From positions 1 through 64,000 of the forward strand of contig JABMLP010000032.1 in assembly GCA_013176395.1 (NCBI GenBank): DNA of 64,000 nt, written 5' to 3'. Within the stretch, counting starts at the first letter, position 1; each line of letters starts with the position of its first letter. The translations under genes were made by a program, and so were the position numbers. This document shows, piece by piece, positions 22,380 to 32,960 of the stretch. The notes beneath the pieces were generated by a model. The model saw nothing but the letters and a program-made list of their open reading frames with translations. It was not told where the DNA came from and did not search any database. The stretch is from Venturia oleaginea (taxonomy: Eukaryota > Ascomycota > Dothideomycetes > Venturiales > Venturiaceae).

Positions 22380-23349
22380 TGTTGATTGGGAGGGAGAATG
22401 AGAGCGGCAGGAAGGAGGTTATAAGAGTCACGACGGTGGGGATACGGAAAATTCCTAGCGCAGAGAGATCACGCAGACGGCAGCAGGCAGAGAGACTAGA
22501 GGCAGCCATACCGGAAACGACCAGGCTGACGTTGAGGGCAATGATGCAGAAGTTCGAGACTTGCATCCGCTATTTCCATGGTGGCCAGTGGCTCTGCAAC
22601 AAAAAGGCGCCGGTGAAAACTTTTTCAGTGGGGCGAGGGCGAGATCGCATATGAATTGTGCATATGAATTGTGCATTATTGGGAGGGATTGAGCGGGTGC
22701 AGATTCTTCAAGACCACGCGAATCGTCGAGCTTTCGTAAATTGTATTATCAATGCCGAACTCGGAGCGTGCTCAAGTCCAACCCTCGCCCGAGTGTATAT
22801 GTCAGAACCGGAGCACGAGGAATCGAAAGATATACCACGTGAAGTATAGCTTTCTTCATCAACGCAAACATAGCTTTCCATAGAGATTTGATCTTGCTCT
22901 TTGTTAGCCCTTTGCAAACGGCTGAGCGCATCGCGAACCATGTGCAATCTGACAGGCTTGTAGCGCACTTCTAAGGTAGAGAACGAGGATTTGAACGCGG
23001 AAGCGGTAGCTAACTTCACGCCTAGTCTATCCTACCTGCTTCGCAATCCCGATGATTGATTTGTGGTCGGTGAAAAGCACCATCTTGGGGAGGTCTTACA
23101 CCTAGATGTGAAGTCGGGGGCCTCTTACTTCCTTGAAACTCGCTATCACTCAGCGGCACCTGCCCTTTGCTGCTAACCATTTTCTTCAGGAATCCTCTTT
23201 CCTACTTATTTCACCTATTTCACCCTCTAACTTTGGCAGGCGAGACTCGCAGCTAAAGTCATAGCAAACAAACAACAACCAGAGTCCCGTTCACCATCAA
23301 GCAACTTGGAACAGCCCAATCTCGACATCCATCTATCAGATTATCGTGA
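22380..23349. other. Intergenic region
   Basis: It is likely to hold the promoters of the divergent decarboxylase and Cys/His-repeat genes. A 15-bp direct repeat (GCATATGAATTGTGC) occurs twice in tandem near 22647-22677. Nothing else seen. Confidence 0.5.
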
Positions 23350-24060
23350 GTGATGCATATCGACTCCCAACGTCCAGACCACACTGACCGCCGCAGAATA
23401 CTCGCCATGCGAGTGACATGCTGCGCGCCAGGATGTTCAACAAAACTCGAGCCACCGGTCATGAACCTGAACCCCACTACTAGTCGACGGCTTAAAGATG
23501 CATCCGGCAAATTTCAAGACTTCTGCACCAAACATCGGTGCAGACTCCGGCGGTTCAATTGTCCGCAGCCAAGAACCGACACAGCCAACTCGGAGTACTG
23601 CGACCGCCATGAATGCAGGTACGGGAATTGTACCAGTCTCGTTGCTTTGGTCTCCTTGATCTTACGGCACCACGATTCTCACGCCTGCGGAACGCACCAG
23701 TGCTGCAGCTCTTTTTTTTGCTTAGAGCCAAAAAAAGTCAACTCGTGGTACTGCGAGTCCCACGAGTGTCACTTTGATGGTTGTGCAATGCGCTGCAATG
23801 GAAACCCCGGACATGGGTCACGGTACTGCCTTCATCACGAATGCAGCGTTAAGCACTGCCAAGCTATTTTCCATGAGGCCGAGTCTGTAACTGCCATATC
23901 CACAGCGAGTATTCACAGAGTACGATACGAGGAGGGGGGAATACTTTGTCCGACACTGTGCTCAGAGCACAAGTGTGCCACTCCTGGTTGCCACGCTGAG
24001 CCGAGATTAAGGGGCAGGCCAATGGATGGTCGTTTCTGCGCCAGACACACGTGGCAGTGA
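23350..24060 (+). CDS. Cys/His-repeat (putative zinc-binding) protein
   Basis: The frame codes for 236 residues; ATG at 23350, 23353 or 23407 (MRVTCCAPGCS) could be the start. From residue 20 onward it is built of about six units of the form C-x2-H-x-C-x4-C: FCTKHRCRLRRFNC, YCDRHECRYGNC, WYCESHECHFDGC, YCLHHECSVKHC, LCSEHKCATPGC and a final FCARH. The spacing of Cys and His suggests repeated metal-binding knuckles rather than a known finger class. No signal peptide, membrane segment or catalytic motif is seen. I have seen similar Cys/His proteins as hypothetical genes in filamentous fungi but know no function. Confidence 0.75.
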   Translation: MMHIDSQRPDHTDRRRILAMRVTCCAPGCSTKLEPPVMNLNPTTSRRLKDASGKFQDFCTKHRCRLRRFNCPQPRTDTANSEYCDRHECRYGNCTSLVALVSLILRHHDSHACGTHQCCSSFFCLEPKKVNSWYCESHECHFDGCAMRCNGNPGHGSRYCLHHECSVKHCQAIFHEAESVTAISTASIHRVRYEEGGILCPTLCSEHKCATPGCHAEPRLRGRPMDGRFCARHTWQ

Positions 24061-24580
24061 TGGCAATGTGGTGAAGAAAGATTGATGCTAGATCCGTTAC
24101 GACTTCTGGGTGTTGCGCGGGTATCCGACTTCAAGCTCTGCCAGGAACAAACTTGCAGAGAGCATAATTGTTGGATGGAAGCGATGACATTGCCCAAGGA
24201 CATTCGCTACTTCCATGCTGTCTATGATATGAAGCTGGTGAAGTGGTTATAGACGTTGGAGGGTTGGAATAGACAGAAGGTGTAGTATTAGTTGGCAACT
24301 ACATTTGCTTGAACAATGTCGATAATTTTCTGGCGAGCTTCAGAAATCAGATGAGCAGAAATTTGTCCAATTCGATTTCCAGTTAAAAGGGTTGGGTCGA
24401 TTCAAGAGATTTCTTGGATGAGATAGGCGGATGTAGGACTAGAGGAGAGGTGGTTAAAGGTATCGTTAGGAGGTCACACGGTGGACAAATAAAGCGGCAG
24501 TATACACAGACCCCCATTACCGAAATGTGGTATAATCACAATGCGACCTATTTGAGCTATTAAGTGACGTTTAAAATATA
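24061..24580. other. Intergenic region before the Fot-type element
   Basis: No gene or repeat is seen in this 520-bp stretch. Confidence 0.5.
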
Positions 24581-26008
24581 ACGTATTCCACCACCGAGCC
24601 GGCCACTATTCCTTGGCACGACCAACTCATGTTACGACTCTTCAATTTTATCGCTATCAACAATAGATTCCAAATCTGTCGTGCTGCTATCTGATTCAGA
24701 AGATATCTCAATATTCTTTTTACACATTCGCGCATTGTGCCCAGTCGCGCCGCAGTTCCCACAGCGCCTTTGAGTTGGTCGGGCTGTTTTTTGACCACTA
24801 CTACTACGAGCATTCTTTGATCCCTGAGGCGCAACAGACGCCTCAGCAGCTACCCGCGCTGCTGCAGTCCCATACTCCATAGTACCACCTTGCTGGATCC
24901 GCTTTCTTTTACGCGATTTTCGCTTCGTCATTACTGCCAATTGCTCTTCAAGCTCGTGGTTTCGTGCAACAAAGAGGGCGTTCTGGTGCAGCATCAATTC
25001 AGCGCCTTTAACAAGCTGTGAAAAGCCTGCCTGCGCAGTAACTGGTGACCGAGTAAAAGACTCGCTTACGAGCTTGGATTGGGATCCAAACTCATGAGTA
25101 TTGCTTGGAGTCTTTGACTGCCACGGCGTTTCTAGGGGACGGGGTTCTGGCGGGGTACGTAGCCGTACTTCAAGGCAATCCAATACTACCTGCGCGTTAA
25201 TAGGGACTAGCCCTACTGCCTCAAAGGCCTTTCAACAATTCTCTTCCGTGAACACGTCGAAAAACGCGTCTTTAAAGGCAGGGAGAAAGCCTTCCTTGTT
25301 GATATGGTACACGCGTCGGCGCGCCAAGTCCCGGATGCGTTGGGAGTACTTGCGCTTTAACGGCGAGAAGCAGACCGCGCCAAGGGGCTGGAGTATATGC
25401 GACGAGTGCTGTGGAATACAGAGGGTTAGGATCTTATTTTCGAGGCAGTAGTCCTTGAAATCCTGGCCCACCTGGAAGCCAATCTCGTCAAAGTTGTGCG
25501 TATCCTCATCGTGGACGCCGTACTTTGCCTTAGTGTCAGCAACGAGCTTGAACCACGCGCCAATTACTTCTAGATCCTCCTGTAGTATCCTCTGCCTATC
25601 CTTTGCTCGATTGAAGACTATTTTGAGCTCATCTGAGCGCGTTACGAATCTCTCAGCCCAGTTTTTGCCTACTGGCTCTCCACCGCGTATACCCAGTAGT
25701 TTATCCGCCATATCTGCCACCTCACACAGCCGAGGTGCGAATCCTCGCGAATCGAGATCGAGGATATATCGGATAATCGTTTGCTCTTCTATTGTAGTGA
25801 GCTTATGAGAGTTTGGGCGAGTTTGAGATGGAGAGGTGATTCCGCGGAGCCGATCAGAGAGCCTTTGGTGTTTAACGTTAGAGGCTGTAGCAGCGCGCCG
25901 TAGGCTTTGAAATTGGCCAGAGGTGTAAGCCTGAAGAGCGAGATTAATTAATTGATTGATTGATTGATTGATTGATTGTTTCCTATTCGGTTGCAGCCGC
26001 TTAATCAC
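24581..26008 (-). mobile_element. Fot-type element copy B, deleted inside and at its right end
   Basis: The left end at 24581 reads ACGTATTCCACCACCGAGCC with TA before it, as in copy A. No matching right end is found; the sequence instead runs through a GATT-repeat (25949-25978) into a non-coding block that also follows copy C. The element was therefore already cut short before the block was duplicated. Confidence 0.7.
24632..26008 (-). pseudogene. Fot-type transposase with internal deletion and CCHC knuckle
   Basis: The N-terminal frame (25232-26008) has the helix-turn-helix and the first catalytic Asp in THNFDEIGF. It then jumps straight to DFKDYCLENKILTLC, so roughly 130 residues including the second catalytic Asp (LILDGHESH in copy C) are missing. 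It keeps LQPLGAVCFSPLK, where the usual third Asp of LQPLD is Gly. A TGA interrupts near 25230, then 24632-25183 gives the coiled coil and the zinc knuckle CGNCGATGHNARMC. It cannot be active. Confidence 0.85.
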
Positions 26009-26766
26009 GCAGCTATGTCCGGTCAGGAGGACTTCACCAGACAGCCGACACGTGATAAATCATAAAATCTACCACGCCCCACTTCGCCTCGTTCACTAAA
26101 ACAAGACCAGCTGTCCCTTCCGTCCTCCCTCTTTTCCCTAAACCAGTATTTTCAAATGCCCACTGGCTCTTGTCGATACTGGTTATTCTGCTAGTATATC
26201 CGTGCTATAAAGATCCCAAGAGGCCATACCTCGTGTTTCGCTAACCTTTTACCTACAGTCTCCCTCCAGTACTCAGCTTCGTCTGTCTGTTTTGCCTTAT
26301 CCCTCAAGGCTTGTCTGTTCTCGAAATGTGTTTCCGCTTGTGATTGTTGCCTCGCACCAGATTCCTATGCGGCAGTGTACTTGGTTGTGTGATGCTGGAG
26401 ACAATAGTAACCATCGTAGTCGTGATTTCGCTGCTTGAGTGGTGGCTGCCGTATTGTATGGCACCAATCGTGCTATAGACCTGCCGTCTTATAGTCGAAG
26501 CCTACCTGCTGCTAGTCGCTCTCCCTGCTTGCTATATCGCGCTCCTACTCTTGCCAATGCCATAACTGGGACGCAACAGTCTGGGGAGAGGCTCAAGGCT
26601 ACGTCTGCTGACTTGTAAGGAGGAGATTTGCTGCCAATAAGCTCCTTCTATGCGTACTTACTGCTTACTGTGTCGCGCACCTACTCTTGCCAATGCCATA
26701 ACTGGGACGCAACAGTTTGGGGAGAGGCTCAAGGCTCTGGACATCAGCTTGCAGCAGGACGGTTTG
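25983..26766. repeat. Duplicated non-coding block, copy 1 (with tandem units)
   Basis: The sequence from GGTTGCAGCCGCTTAATCACG onward matches 56403-57220 with scattered substitutions and small indels. Its second half contains two tandem units that share ACTCTTGCCAATGCCATAACTGGGACGCAACAGT (given here only as the region 26545-26595 and 26680-26730). No reading frame is conserved. It may be part of a larger repeat family of this genome. Confidence 0.85.
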
Positions 26767-27075
26767 TGTAAGAGTTCAACCCTCAAAGGTGTTTCGCAAG
26801 TGAGAGAAGACAGCTTGTATTTCAAGTATCTAAGTACAAGGAAGAAAATGTAAGTTCAGGAAGGATAGCTTGTATATATAATCCTCCTCTTACAAATAGA
26901 TCCTTCTAGAATGTATCTTTAAATGGAACATGACAGCTTGCAAATAGAACATGACAGCTTGCAAAATAGAATATGACAGCTTGCAAAATAGAACATGACA
27001 GCTTGCAGAACAACAAGTGAACAATTGAAAATCCAGTCATGGATAAGCTAGGGAGAAGAATTCCATCCCTTAACA
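26767..27075. repeat. Solo LTR with 5-bp target duplication
   Basis: This 309-bp insert starts TGTAAGAG and ends CTTAACA and is flanked by GTTTG on both sides (26762-26766, 27076-27080). The paralogous block has the empty site with one GTTTG at 57216-57220, so insertion and target duplication are directly visible. Inside, 26923-27009 holds four 20-21-bp units with the core GAACATGACAGCTTGC. Confidence 0.9.
26923..27009. repeat. Minisatellite inside the solo LTR
   Basis: Four imperfect tandem units of about 20-21 bp with the core GAACATGACAGCTTGCAAA lie within the solo LTR. Confidence 0.9.
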
Positions 27076-27104
27076 GTTTGCGGAGACGATAGTAGATGAG
27101 GTTC

Positions 27105-27298
27105 TGTGACGGCACGGCATGGCTCCTTTGCCGTCACGTTACTTCATGGCTCGGGCGTATCGGCTTAGCCACATTGTGGCTAAGGCGCGATATCTTCGCG
27201 CCCTCGTAGTATAACTCGTTCTCTACCGTAAATTCTATTATCACACTCAGTTCTTAGAACCCTAGTTCCTTCTATACATCCTATCGCTGCCGTGACAT
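27105..27298 (+). repeat. Probable 5' LTR of the gag-protease element
   Basis: It starts TGTGACGGCA and ends TGCCGTGACA, a near-inverted terminal pair. The sequence upstream (GATGAGGTTC) continues uninterrupted in the paralogous block near 57240, which marks 27105 as the insertion boundary. Confidence 0.6.
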
Positions 27299-27636
27299 TA
27301 TTTATGGTCAATACATCTACCTGGGAAGGTCAGCGTCTTGTACAAAGACGTATCCCCGCTGTCGCAAGTCGCATACTTGGATAGCCGTCAATTTGACACC
27401 GGAAACAGCATACGGACAAAGCCTTTTGTCTAGCAACAGCAACACCTCGTATATCGCAAAATCCCTCACGCACGAGGCACCGCAAGCAAACACTGTAAGA
27501 GCGTATCTTTTCAAGTATCGAAGCAAAAGCCGTCCAAGGACCGCCAGAAACCGCAAAAAAGCAAGCCATCCACGGATCGCAACCCTCGTACGAAACGAAC
27601 ATATACCCAAGCAGAAAGAGAAACCCAAGCAGCATT

Positions 27637-29226
27637 ATGGCGGATAGGTTCTTCGCAAGAGAAACTGAGCTCACCAAGTTGAGAGACGAGGTCCTTACCG
27701 GAGAATCAGCAGAGGATTGGGATGCCATTGAAGAATTGAAAGCAGCCATACTTCAAGATGATTACGACAAGCGCCTGGCCCATCTGGATAACAAGGTTAC
27801 CGCTCCTCTCGAATTCTCACTCACGGATAGTACTGGTAGCAAGAAGACATGGGCCTTGACGGTAGACAACCTACAAGAAGCTATTACTGCAGACCCATCC
27901 CTAGCATTAGAAACAATCGTCCTGGCATACAAGAGCTCTGAAGACAAGACCGACCGAATCAACGTGCTAGGAAAGACACTCAAAAACATGAAGACACAGG
28001 GCGCTACCCTACTAGCAAACGAGACCACCGTCTGCAACGCAAAGGTGGCGGGAAAACATAATGAGCTGAATATAGCCCTTGACCAAGTAAGCCAGCGTAC
28101 TCAAGAGGTGGAAGGCTTGCAGCAGCAAGTATTAGGACTTATATCAGACCTCCAAGCGGAAAAGAATATGCGCTCCAAGGAATTCGATGAACACACCGAC
28201 TTGACACGGAAATTCAATGCGCTCAAGGCGCGCAAGATGAATGGAGAAACCGATGACAGCATTGTCTCCAACCGTGGTGGTGGAAGCCGGACCAAGATGC
28301 TCATGCCAAAGGACCTCAAGGATAGCGCTACATCGATAGAATGTAAGCAGTGGAAGTCAAGCATCGATCTCAAAATTGACGCAGAAGAAATGAGCCTCGT
28401 CGCACAGAAAGCCCTGATCATGATATCAGTCACAGGAGAAGCCACAAAGAATGCGCTCCTGATTCTACCCGGAACATTGGGTAAGACCTACAGCGAGATG
28501 ATAAAGGAAGACCTCTACCCTGTGCTGGATACCAGATTTGTGGATCCATTCGAGGCAGACAACGCGCGGCAATCATTCAGGACACTGTCGATGAAGCCAT
28601 ATCAGGATTTCACTGAATTCAAGAATGATTTTGAATACAAGGCAGCGGCCTCTGGACTCACTGAAGGCCTCACAGGCGCGGACAACATCAGTAAGATCAT
28701 GAAGCGTGAAATGGTTGATAGACTCTACTCTGCATTGGCGAGAGGCCTAGCACGAGAAGTCGGAGACTACTCAGTTACCTACTAGCAACTCTGCAATGCC
28801 GCCACTGCATTAAGCCGCACATACAAGAAGACATATGATGAGGACCAACTGCGCAGGCGCAATGAAAAGCCTAAGGACAACTCCAACAACAACGGCAATG
28901 GCAATCGCCAGAATGGAGGCAACAATGGCCAGAATGGAGGATTCAGCAATAGAGGATTCAACAATAGAGGATTCAACAATAGAGGATTCAACAACAGCAG
29001 ACCCAACTCCTCTAGCAGCGGAGGTGGTCGCTTTGAGCAACGAGACACCGGATTCAACAAGTTCAAGGATTTTGGCCTAACCTTCGAAGAAGCTGTTCAA
29101 CTGACTCGAGAGAACAAGTGCTTTAAATGTAAGCAGGAAGGTCACCAACAACGAAATTGCCAAGGTACTACAATCATCGCCTCACAGTTAAATGGAGTGG
29201 TTGCTGAGCTGCCTTTAAACGACTAG
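27637..29226 (+). pseudogene. Gag with zinc knuckle, one in-frame stop
   Basis: The frame starts at ATG 27637 and runs to TAG 28783-28785 (CAG expected), then continues in the same frame to TAG 29224-29226. The first part is helical and charged with a capsid-like region at about residues 220-370. The second part is Asn/Gly-rich with three tandem RGFNN units, and carries a CCHC knuckle, CFKCKQEGHQQRNC. It packages the element's RNA in related Ty3/gypsy elements. One C-to-T change would explain the stop; alternatively it is a programmed read-through. Confidence 0.8.
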
Positions 29227-29231
29227 GCTCG

Positions 29232-30305
29232 GTGGAAGTCACCACACCGGGTCCCAGTAGCAGAGACATTGAGTATCGTTACATGGTGCATGAACTGAAT
29301 CTTTCAAAGATGTTTGGCGGCCCTGCCTTCATCTTTGACATCGTTGTCTACTTGAATGAAATGGGAGTCACTCTCCGGGCACTGATTGATACAGGAGCCA
29401 ACGGCTACGCCTTCATGGACCGCAAGTGTGCAGCGCGATTATCCTCACGATTCCCTCAGGTTGAGCGACGACCTATTGAGAAGCCAGCCAAGGCCACCGG
29501 ATACCAGGACCACAAGGAGGAAGGCATCACACATGCGACGCTGCTACACATAGAATTGGATGGCAGGCAAGAGTACAACGTTCCCTTCCTAGAGGTGACA
29601 TTAGGACACCACGATGTGATTTTAGGCAGGACATGGTTGGCATACAATGATATCTCCCCGGACTGCAAGCGCCATCGATTGCACTGGCCAGAATCAAGGC
29701 CTAAAGTAGCTCCTCTCCAGCGAAGGGTTATGGTGGAAGACAATGCATACATAACAGCGGAAGCTATCAATGTCAGCGCAATCCAAAAGGACATCAATAA
29801 GCGGGAGCAGGCAATGAAACTGCAGGATAGGAGGAATCAAGGTGGACGGCTTAGCCAGGTCAGGCATCAAGCAGGACAGGCTAGGCCTATTTTGGACAAT
29901 ACCTTTTCGAAAAGACTGCGCAAATTGACTCAGAATGAGCCAGTTGACTTGACTTTGGCCTTGGACCAGCCCTCAGTTCCGCAGAACACGAAACTGACGC
30001 CAACTCTACGCGAGATTACCACGCCAGCACCACCTCCAACAGTCAAAGAAGATCCTAATGAGGACTACCCTGACAGCGATTCCGACAGTGGATGCTCAGA
30101 CCTATCTGATTTCGAGGATAGCACGGACAGCGAAGAGGATGAAAACGAAGAGCTGTACGTCAGCTATGGAGACTCTTTCCAATGGAGTAGAGCCCGGGGA
30201 TACAACATAATGGATAATGTGACGGTACGGCATATCCATACGAAGGCACAAGGCACTTCAGAACATGTCACCGAATTACACTTAGGATCTAAGGTAGAGA
30301 GGTAA
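29232..30305 (+). CDS. Retropepsin-like aspartic protease frame
   Basis: This 357-codon frame lies in the -1 phase relative to gag, five bases after its stop. It opens with GTG, so it would be made by frameshifting rather than its own start. The active-site block is ALIDTGANGYAF, with the hydrophobic HHDVILGRTWLAYND block as the second half of the fold. The C-terminal 150 residues are acidic and Ser/Asp-rich without pol homology. A gypsy element would continue into reverse transcriptase here; this frame stops 83 bp before the right end. Confidence 0.75.
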   Translation: MEVTTPGPSSRDIEYRYMVHELNLSKMFGGPAFIFDIVVYLNEMGVTLRALIDTGANGYAFMDRKCAARLSSRFPQVERRPIEKPAKATGYQDHKEEGITHATLLHIELDGRQEYNVPFLEVTLGHHDVILGRTWLAYNDISPDCKRHRLHWPESRPKVAPLQRRVMVEDNAYITAEAINVSAIQKDINKREQAMKLQDRRNQGGRLSQVRHQAGQARPILDNTFSKRLRKLTQNEPVDLTLALDQPSVPQNTKLTPTLREITTPAPPPTVKEDPNEDYPDSDSDSGCSDLSDFEDSTDSEEDENEELYVSYGDSFQWSRARGYNIMDNVTVRHIHTKAQGTSEHVTELHLGSKVER

Positions 30306-30388
30306 GAGTTTCGTAAGGAAACTCCGACTAAGTAGAAAGTGCACGAGCCACGGCACGTGATTTAATTGTCACATGTCGTGCCGTCACA

Positions 30389-30779
30389 ATAAATGTTTTA
30401 GTTCTAAATTAAACTTTACTTAGCTAGGTCTTTATTAGATTGGCGTAGTCTATATTAATAAGTCATTTTCACACCACGGCTGAAGCTGACTCTCATTACA
30501 ACGGCCGAGATAGGAAGCTCAGAGCTCGAATGGATGCATGAGTTGTCCTCTGACACGGACGCGACGTGGTGGAGGTAAGCTTCTATTTCCTATCATCGCA
30601 GCGTGCAACGCGGATTTCCAGCTCTGGGTCATCTCCCCTGGTTTTCTGAAGAATTTGGAATGACTTTGGCAAGTGATGCTATCTGGGGATGACCCTGAAA
30701 AGAGCATGGTTTTACTGAAGTGGACGTCCTGGCTTCACAGTCTCAATCACTTTGCAGATGATTGCTACACAGCTCGAAA
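30389..30779. other. Spacer after the gag-protease element
   Basis: AT-rich near 30390-30470; no gene or element end is seen beyond 30388. Confidence 0.4.
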
Positions 30780-31318
30780 TTGACCTGGATAAATAGCATA
30801 TTCGGCCAGTCCAAAACAATCGAGGACTCCAAGAAACGCATGCAAAACTACATTCCCCAACCAGCAGTAGAAGGCGAACCGAAGTCTCGCAAATTCTCAG
30901 GCCGGAGGAAAACGAATTAAGGACAGACTTCATCTGTCTCGTAACCCTAGTCTCAGCAGTAGGCTCGCCTCTCATTCTACCCGATCATCTCATACTCCCA
31001 GCCTCTGAAAATGCAACCACAGAAACCCTGACCCTAGCTTACTCTTTCCTCCCACGCGGCTGGGGAAAAGGTTTTGCCACAGAATCCGTTGGGGCTGTCT
31101 TGGACGCCTGCAAGAAAGCGACTACCTTCTGGAAACCGTTCAGGAAGATTTATATCATGGGTATCGTGAATGACGGGAACCCTGTGAGTTTGCGAGTAAT
31201 GAAGAAACTTTGAATCGAGGAGAAAGGGATCTATGAGTGTACGGGGAAGATTTGGCTGGCAGGTGGGTGGAAATACAAAGATGACTTGCACGTTTTTGGG
31301 AAGTATTTGATTGAATAA
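30780..31318 (+). pseudogene. GNAT-type N-acetyltransferase relic
   Basis: Two frames together give an acetyltransferase of the Acetyltransf_3 kind: an N-terminal part (DKWINSIFGQSKTIEDSKKR), a frame change near 30905, then TLAYSFLPRGWGKGFATE, which is the acetyl-CoA-binding motif (RGWGKGFA), and IVNDGNPVSLRVMKKL, the family's typical N-x2-S/N block. TGA replaces a Gly codon right after MKKL, and the frame then runs on to the natural end at 31316. The host function is unknown; such enzymes acetylate amines or protein N-termini. Confidence 0.8.
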
Positions 31319-31437
31319 GTCCCGAAGTCCTCAACATCGTGCTTGGAAAGAAGAGAAATAGTCCAAGGTATCGCTGCCGATACACCCTCACGTTTTTCCA
31401 TCCATCAGAACAGACATCTCCATCCTACTAGATACTC

Positions 31438-31650
31438 CCCATAGGAGCATAAACCCTCACCAGGACCGTCATCTTCTTAAACTTCTGCGCCTTCTGTTCG
31501 ATCAGCGCCCTCTGCTCCTCGATCTCCGCCTTCTACGTGTCGATCTCAAGCTTCTGCTTCTCAATAATCTCGAGCTTTTTTTGCCTATCAACCTCATGTC
31601 CCGCATCCTTATCCCCAGCAGCCTTCTTCGCCTCTCCAATATCGGCTGAG
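31438..31650 (-). pseudogene. Coiled-coil gene fragment
   Basis: On the minus strand a heptad-like frame reads EAKKAAGDKDAGHEVDRQKK, then KLEIIEKQKLEIDT, a TAG at 31533-31535 in place of a likely CAG, and KAEIEEQRALIEQKAQKFKK. It is a fragment of an unknown protein and is too short for a family call. Confidence 0.45.
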
Positions 31651-32249
31651 ATTGTCTAGCATGCGATATGTGAAATCGGAGGATGCATGATATGATTCTT
31701 TCAAGGACGCCGACTTTGGGTATATTCAATATGCCAAGTTCAATCGCCTTTTGGTAGTAAGAACAGATCTTCTAGATAAAAGATATCTCGTTCTCGCTCC
31801 AGCATAGCCCCTTTCTCCTCAATGTGTATTACATCCTGAACGAGGACTTGTATTCCAAGATAACGGGTGCACTCGGACCCGCTATTCTGCAGACGGGTAA
31901 GGTCGTATGTCGAGGGCTATTTGGTGAAAGCGGGGAATCAGAAAGCGGCGGCAGCAGGTGGGTTTCTCTTGTTGATGAGAGCCGTGTTCTTTCTAAAGGT
32001 GGTGTTGAGGTTGGGGATGGAGAGCTTTTTGGGTCGAACACGCTGCGTAACTTCTGGACCGTTACCGAGCTTAGCGCGCAGATCTCGGCACGTTACATCC
32101 ATTTGTCGCATGCTCAAACTCCACCAAGACAGGAACATTGCCAACTATTACTGACCACGGGATGCTATATCAGCAGATGCCGAACGAGGTATTGAAGCTC
32201 CCTCGATACAGCTATTGCCCTGTGGAAGGCCCGAAATGGACTCGGGAGG
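31651..32249. other. Interval with possible 3' part of the DUF1479 relic
   Basis: The C-terminal third of a DUF1479 protein would be expected here on the minus strand, but I can place no conserved block with confidence. Confidence 0.3.
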
Positions 32250-32960
32250 TACAGCTCAATCCTTCTGCCTCCTCCGATGCGCCTCTGGGTCCACTTCTTG
32301 GGGATCCTCCCAGTCCCCATCCTCAGGACTTTTGAAGAATGGACGAAGCATCCAATACGCCGTCACAACCTGCACGTCCGGCACCATCAGTAAACCTCCT
32401 TCATCCGGATCACAAGAAGTCAGAGCTGTCCAGCCTTGAAATGTCCGCAATGTTCCGTGAACGCCACTTGGGAAAAGTCCAAGTTTTGCATCTCTCTGTG
32501 AATCAGATCCTATAACTTACGTCAAAATCTCCCGAGTAATCGCAAAATATCTTATCGTATGTCTTTCGGTAGGCTAGATCTGCCCACCTTGAGAGAGAGC
32601 CAGCGTTGACGTGTGGCCCCAATCCGAAAACCTTGTAGCGATCATCTACAAGTCGCGTCACCTAGCCGCGAGCTGGATGGATTCTTGCTCGCCACAGGCA
32701 AGAAACATTCGGTCAAGATCCGGTGCCTAGGATCGGAAACAAGGATCCGATCTTCAAATACGTTGGGGGCAAGAACTATCCAACAGTTCGTGGACGAGGG
32801 CTACATTCCAGACTCTGGGGATGCATAACGCGAGACTGGAGGCAGGTGCCTCCGAGATACTTCACCGCTTTAGCTCCTAAGCCTGTCACAGTCAGTTCTT
32901 CAAGTTATGCGCTCGAGACTTGGACTTACTTCTACATTATGGCCCCAAACTCAAATCAAG
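32250..32960 (-). pseudogene. DUF1479-type (phytanoyl-CoA dioxygenase-like) relic
   Basis: On the minus strand, 32521-32649 reads VFGLGPHVNAGSLSRWADLA, which holds the family's G-P-H-V-x-G-G-S metal-site block (H and nearby acid of the 2-oxoglutarate dioxygenase fold, with Asp changed to Asn), followed by YRKTYDKIF. After DVSYRI a 13-bp insertion (about 32493-32505) shifts the frame, then DAKLGLF and LRTFQGWTALTSCDPDEGG ... VTAYWMLRPFF follow to a stop at 32256. Upstream traces (HPQSLECSP) fit the N-terminal side. The enzyme is dead: insertion, frame changes and stops. Confidence 0.65.

Larger units (their letters stand above)
27105..30388 (+). mobile_element. LTR retroelement with gag and protease only
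   Basis: The left end begins TGTGACGGCACGGCATGG at 27105, and the right end closes with GTCGTGCCGTCACA at 30388. A left LTR-like segment probably spans 27105-27298, ending TGCCGTGACA. No second full LTR is seen; the right terminal 30 bp match, in reverse, the start of the LTR-like segment at 55901. Gag and an aspartic protease are present, but reverse transcriptase, RNase H and integrase are absent. There is no matching target duplication, so the right side may be rearranged. Confidence 0.7.

Noticed and set aside
28810..29066. Minus-strand Leu-rich or Val/Glu/Ser-rich repeat frames
   Set aside because: Antisense of the Asn/Gly repeats in gag.
30340..30390. Possible complete second LTR of the gag-protease element
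   Set aside because: Only about 30 terminal bases match LTR ends; the body of 27105-27298 is not repeated here.
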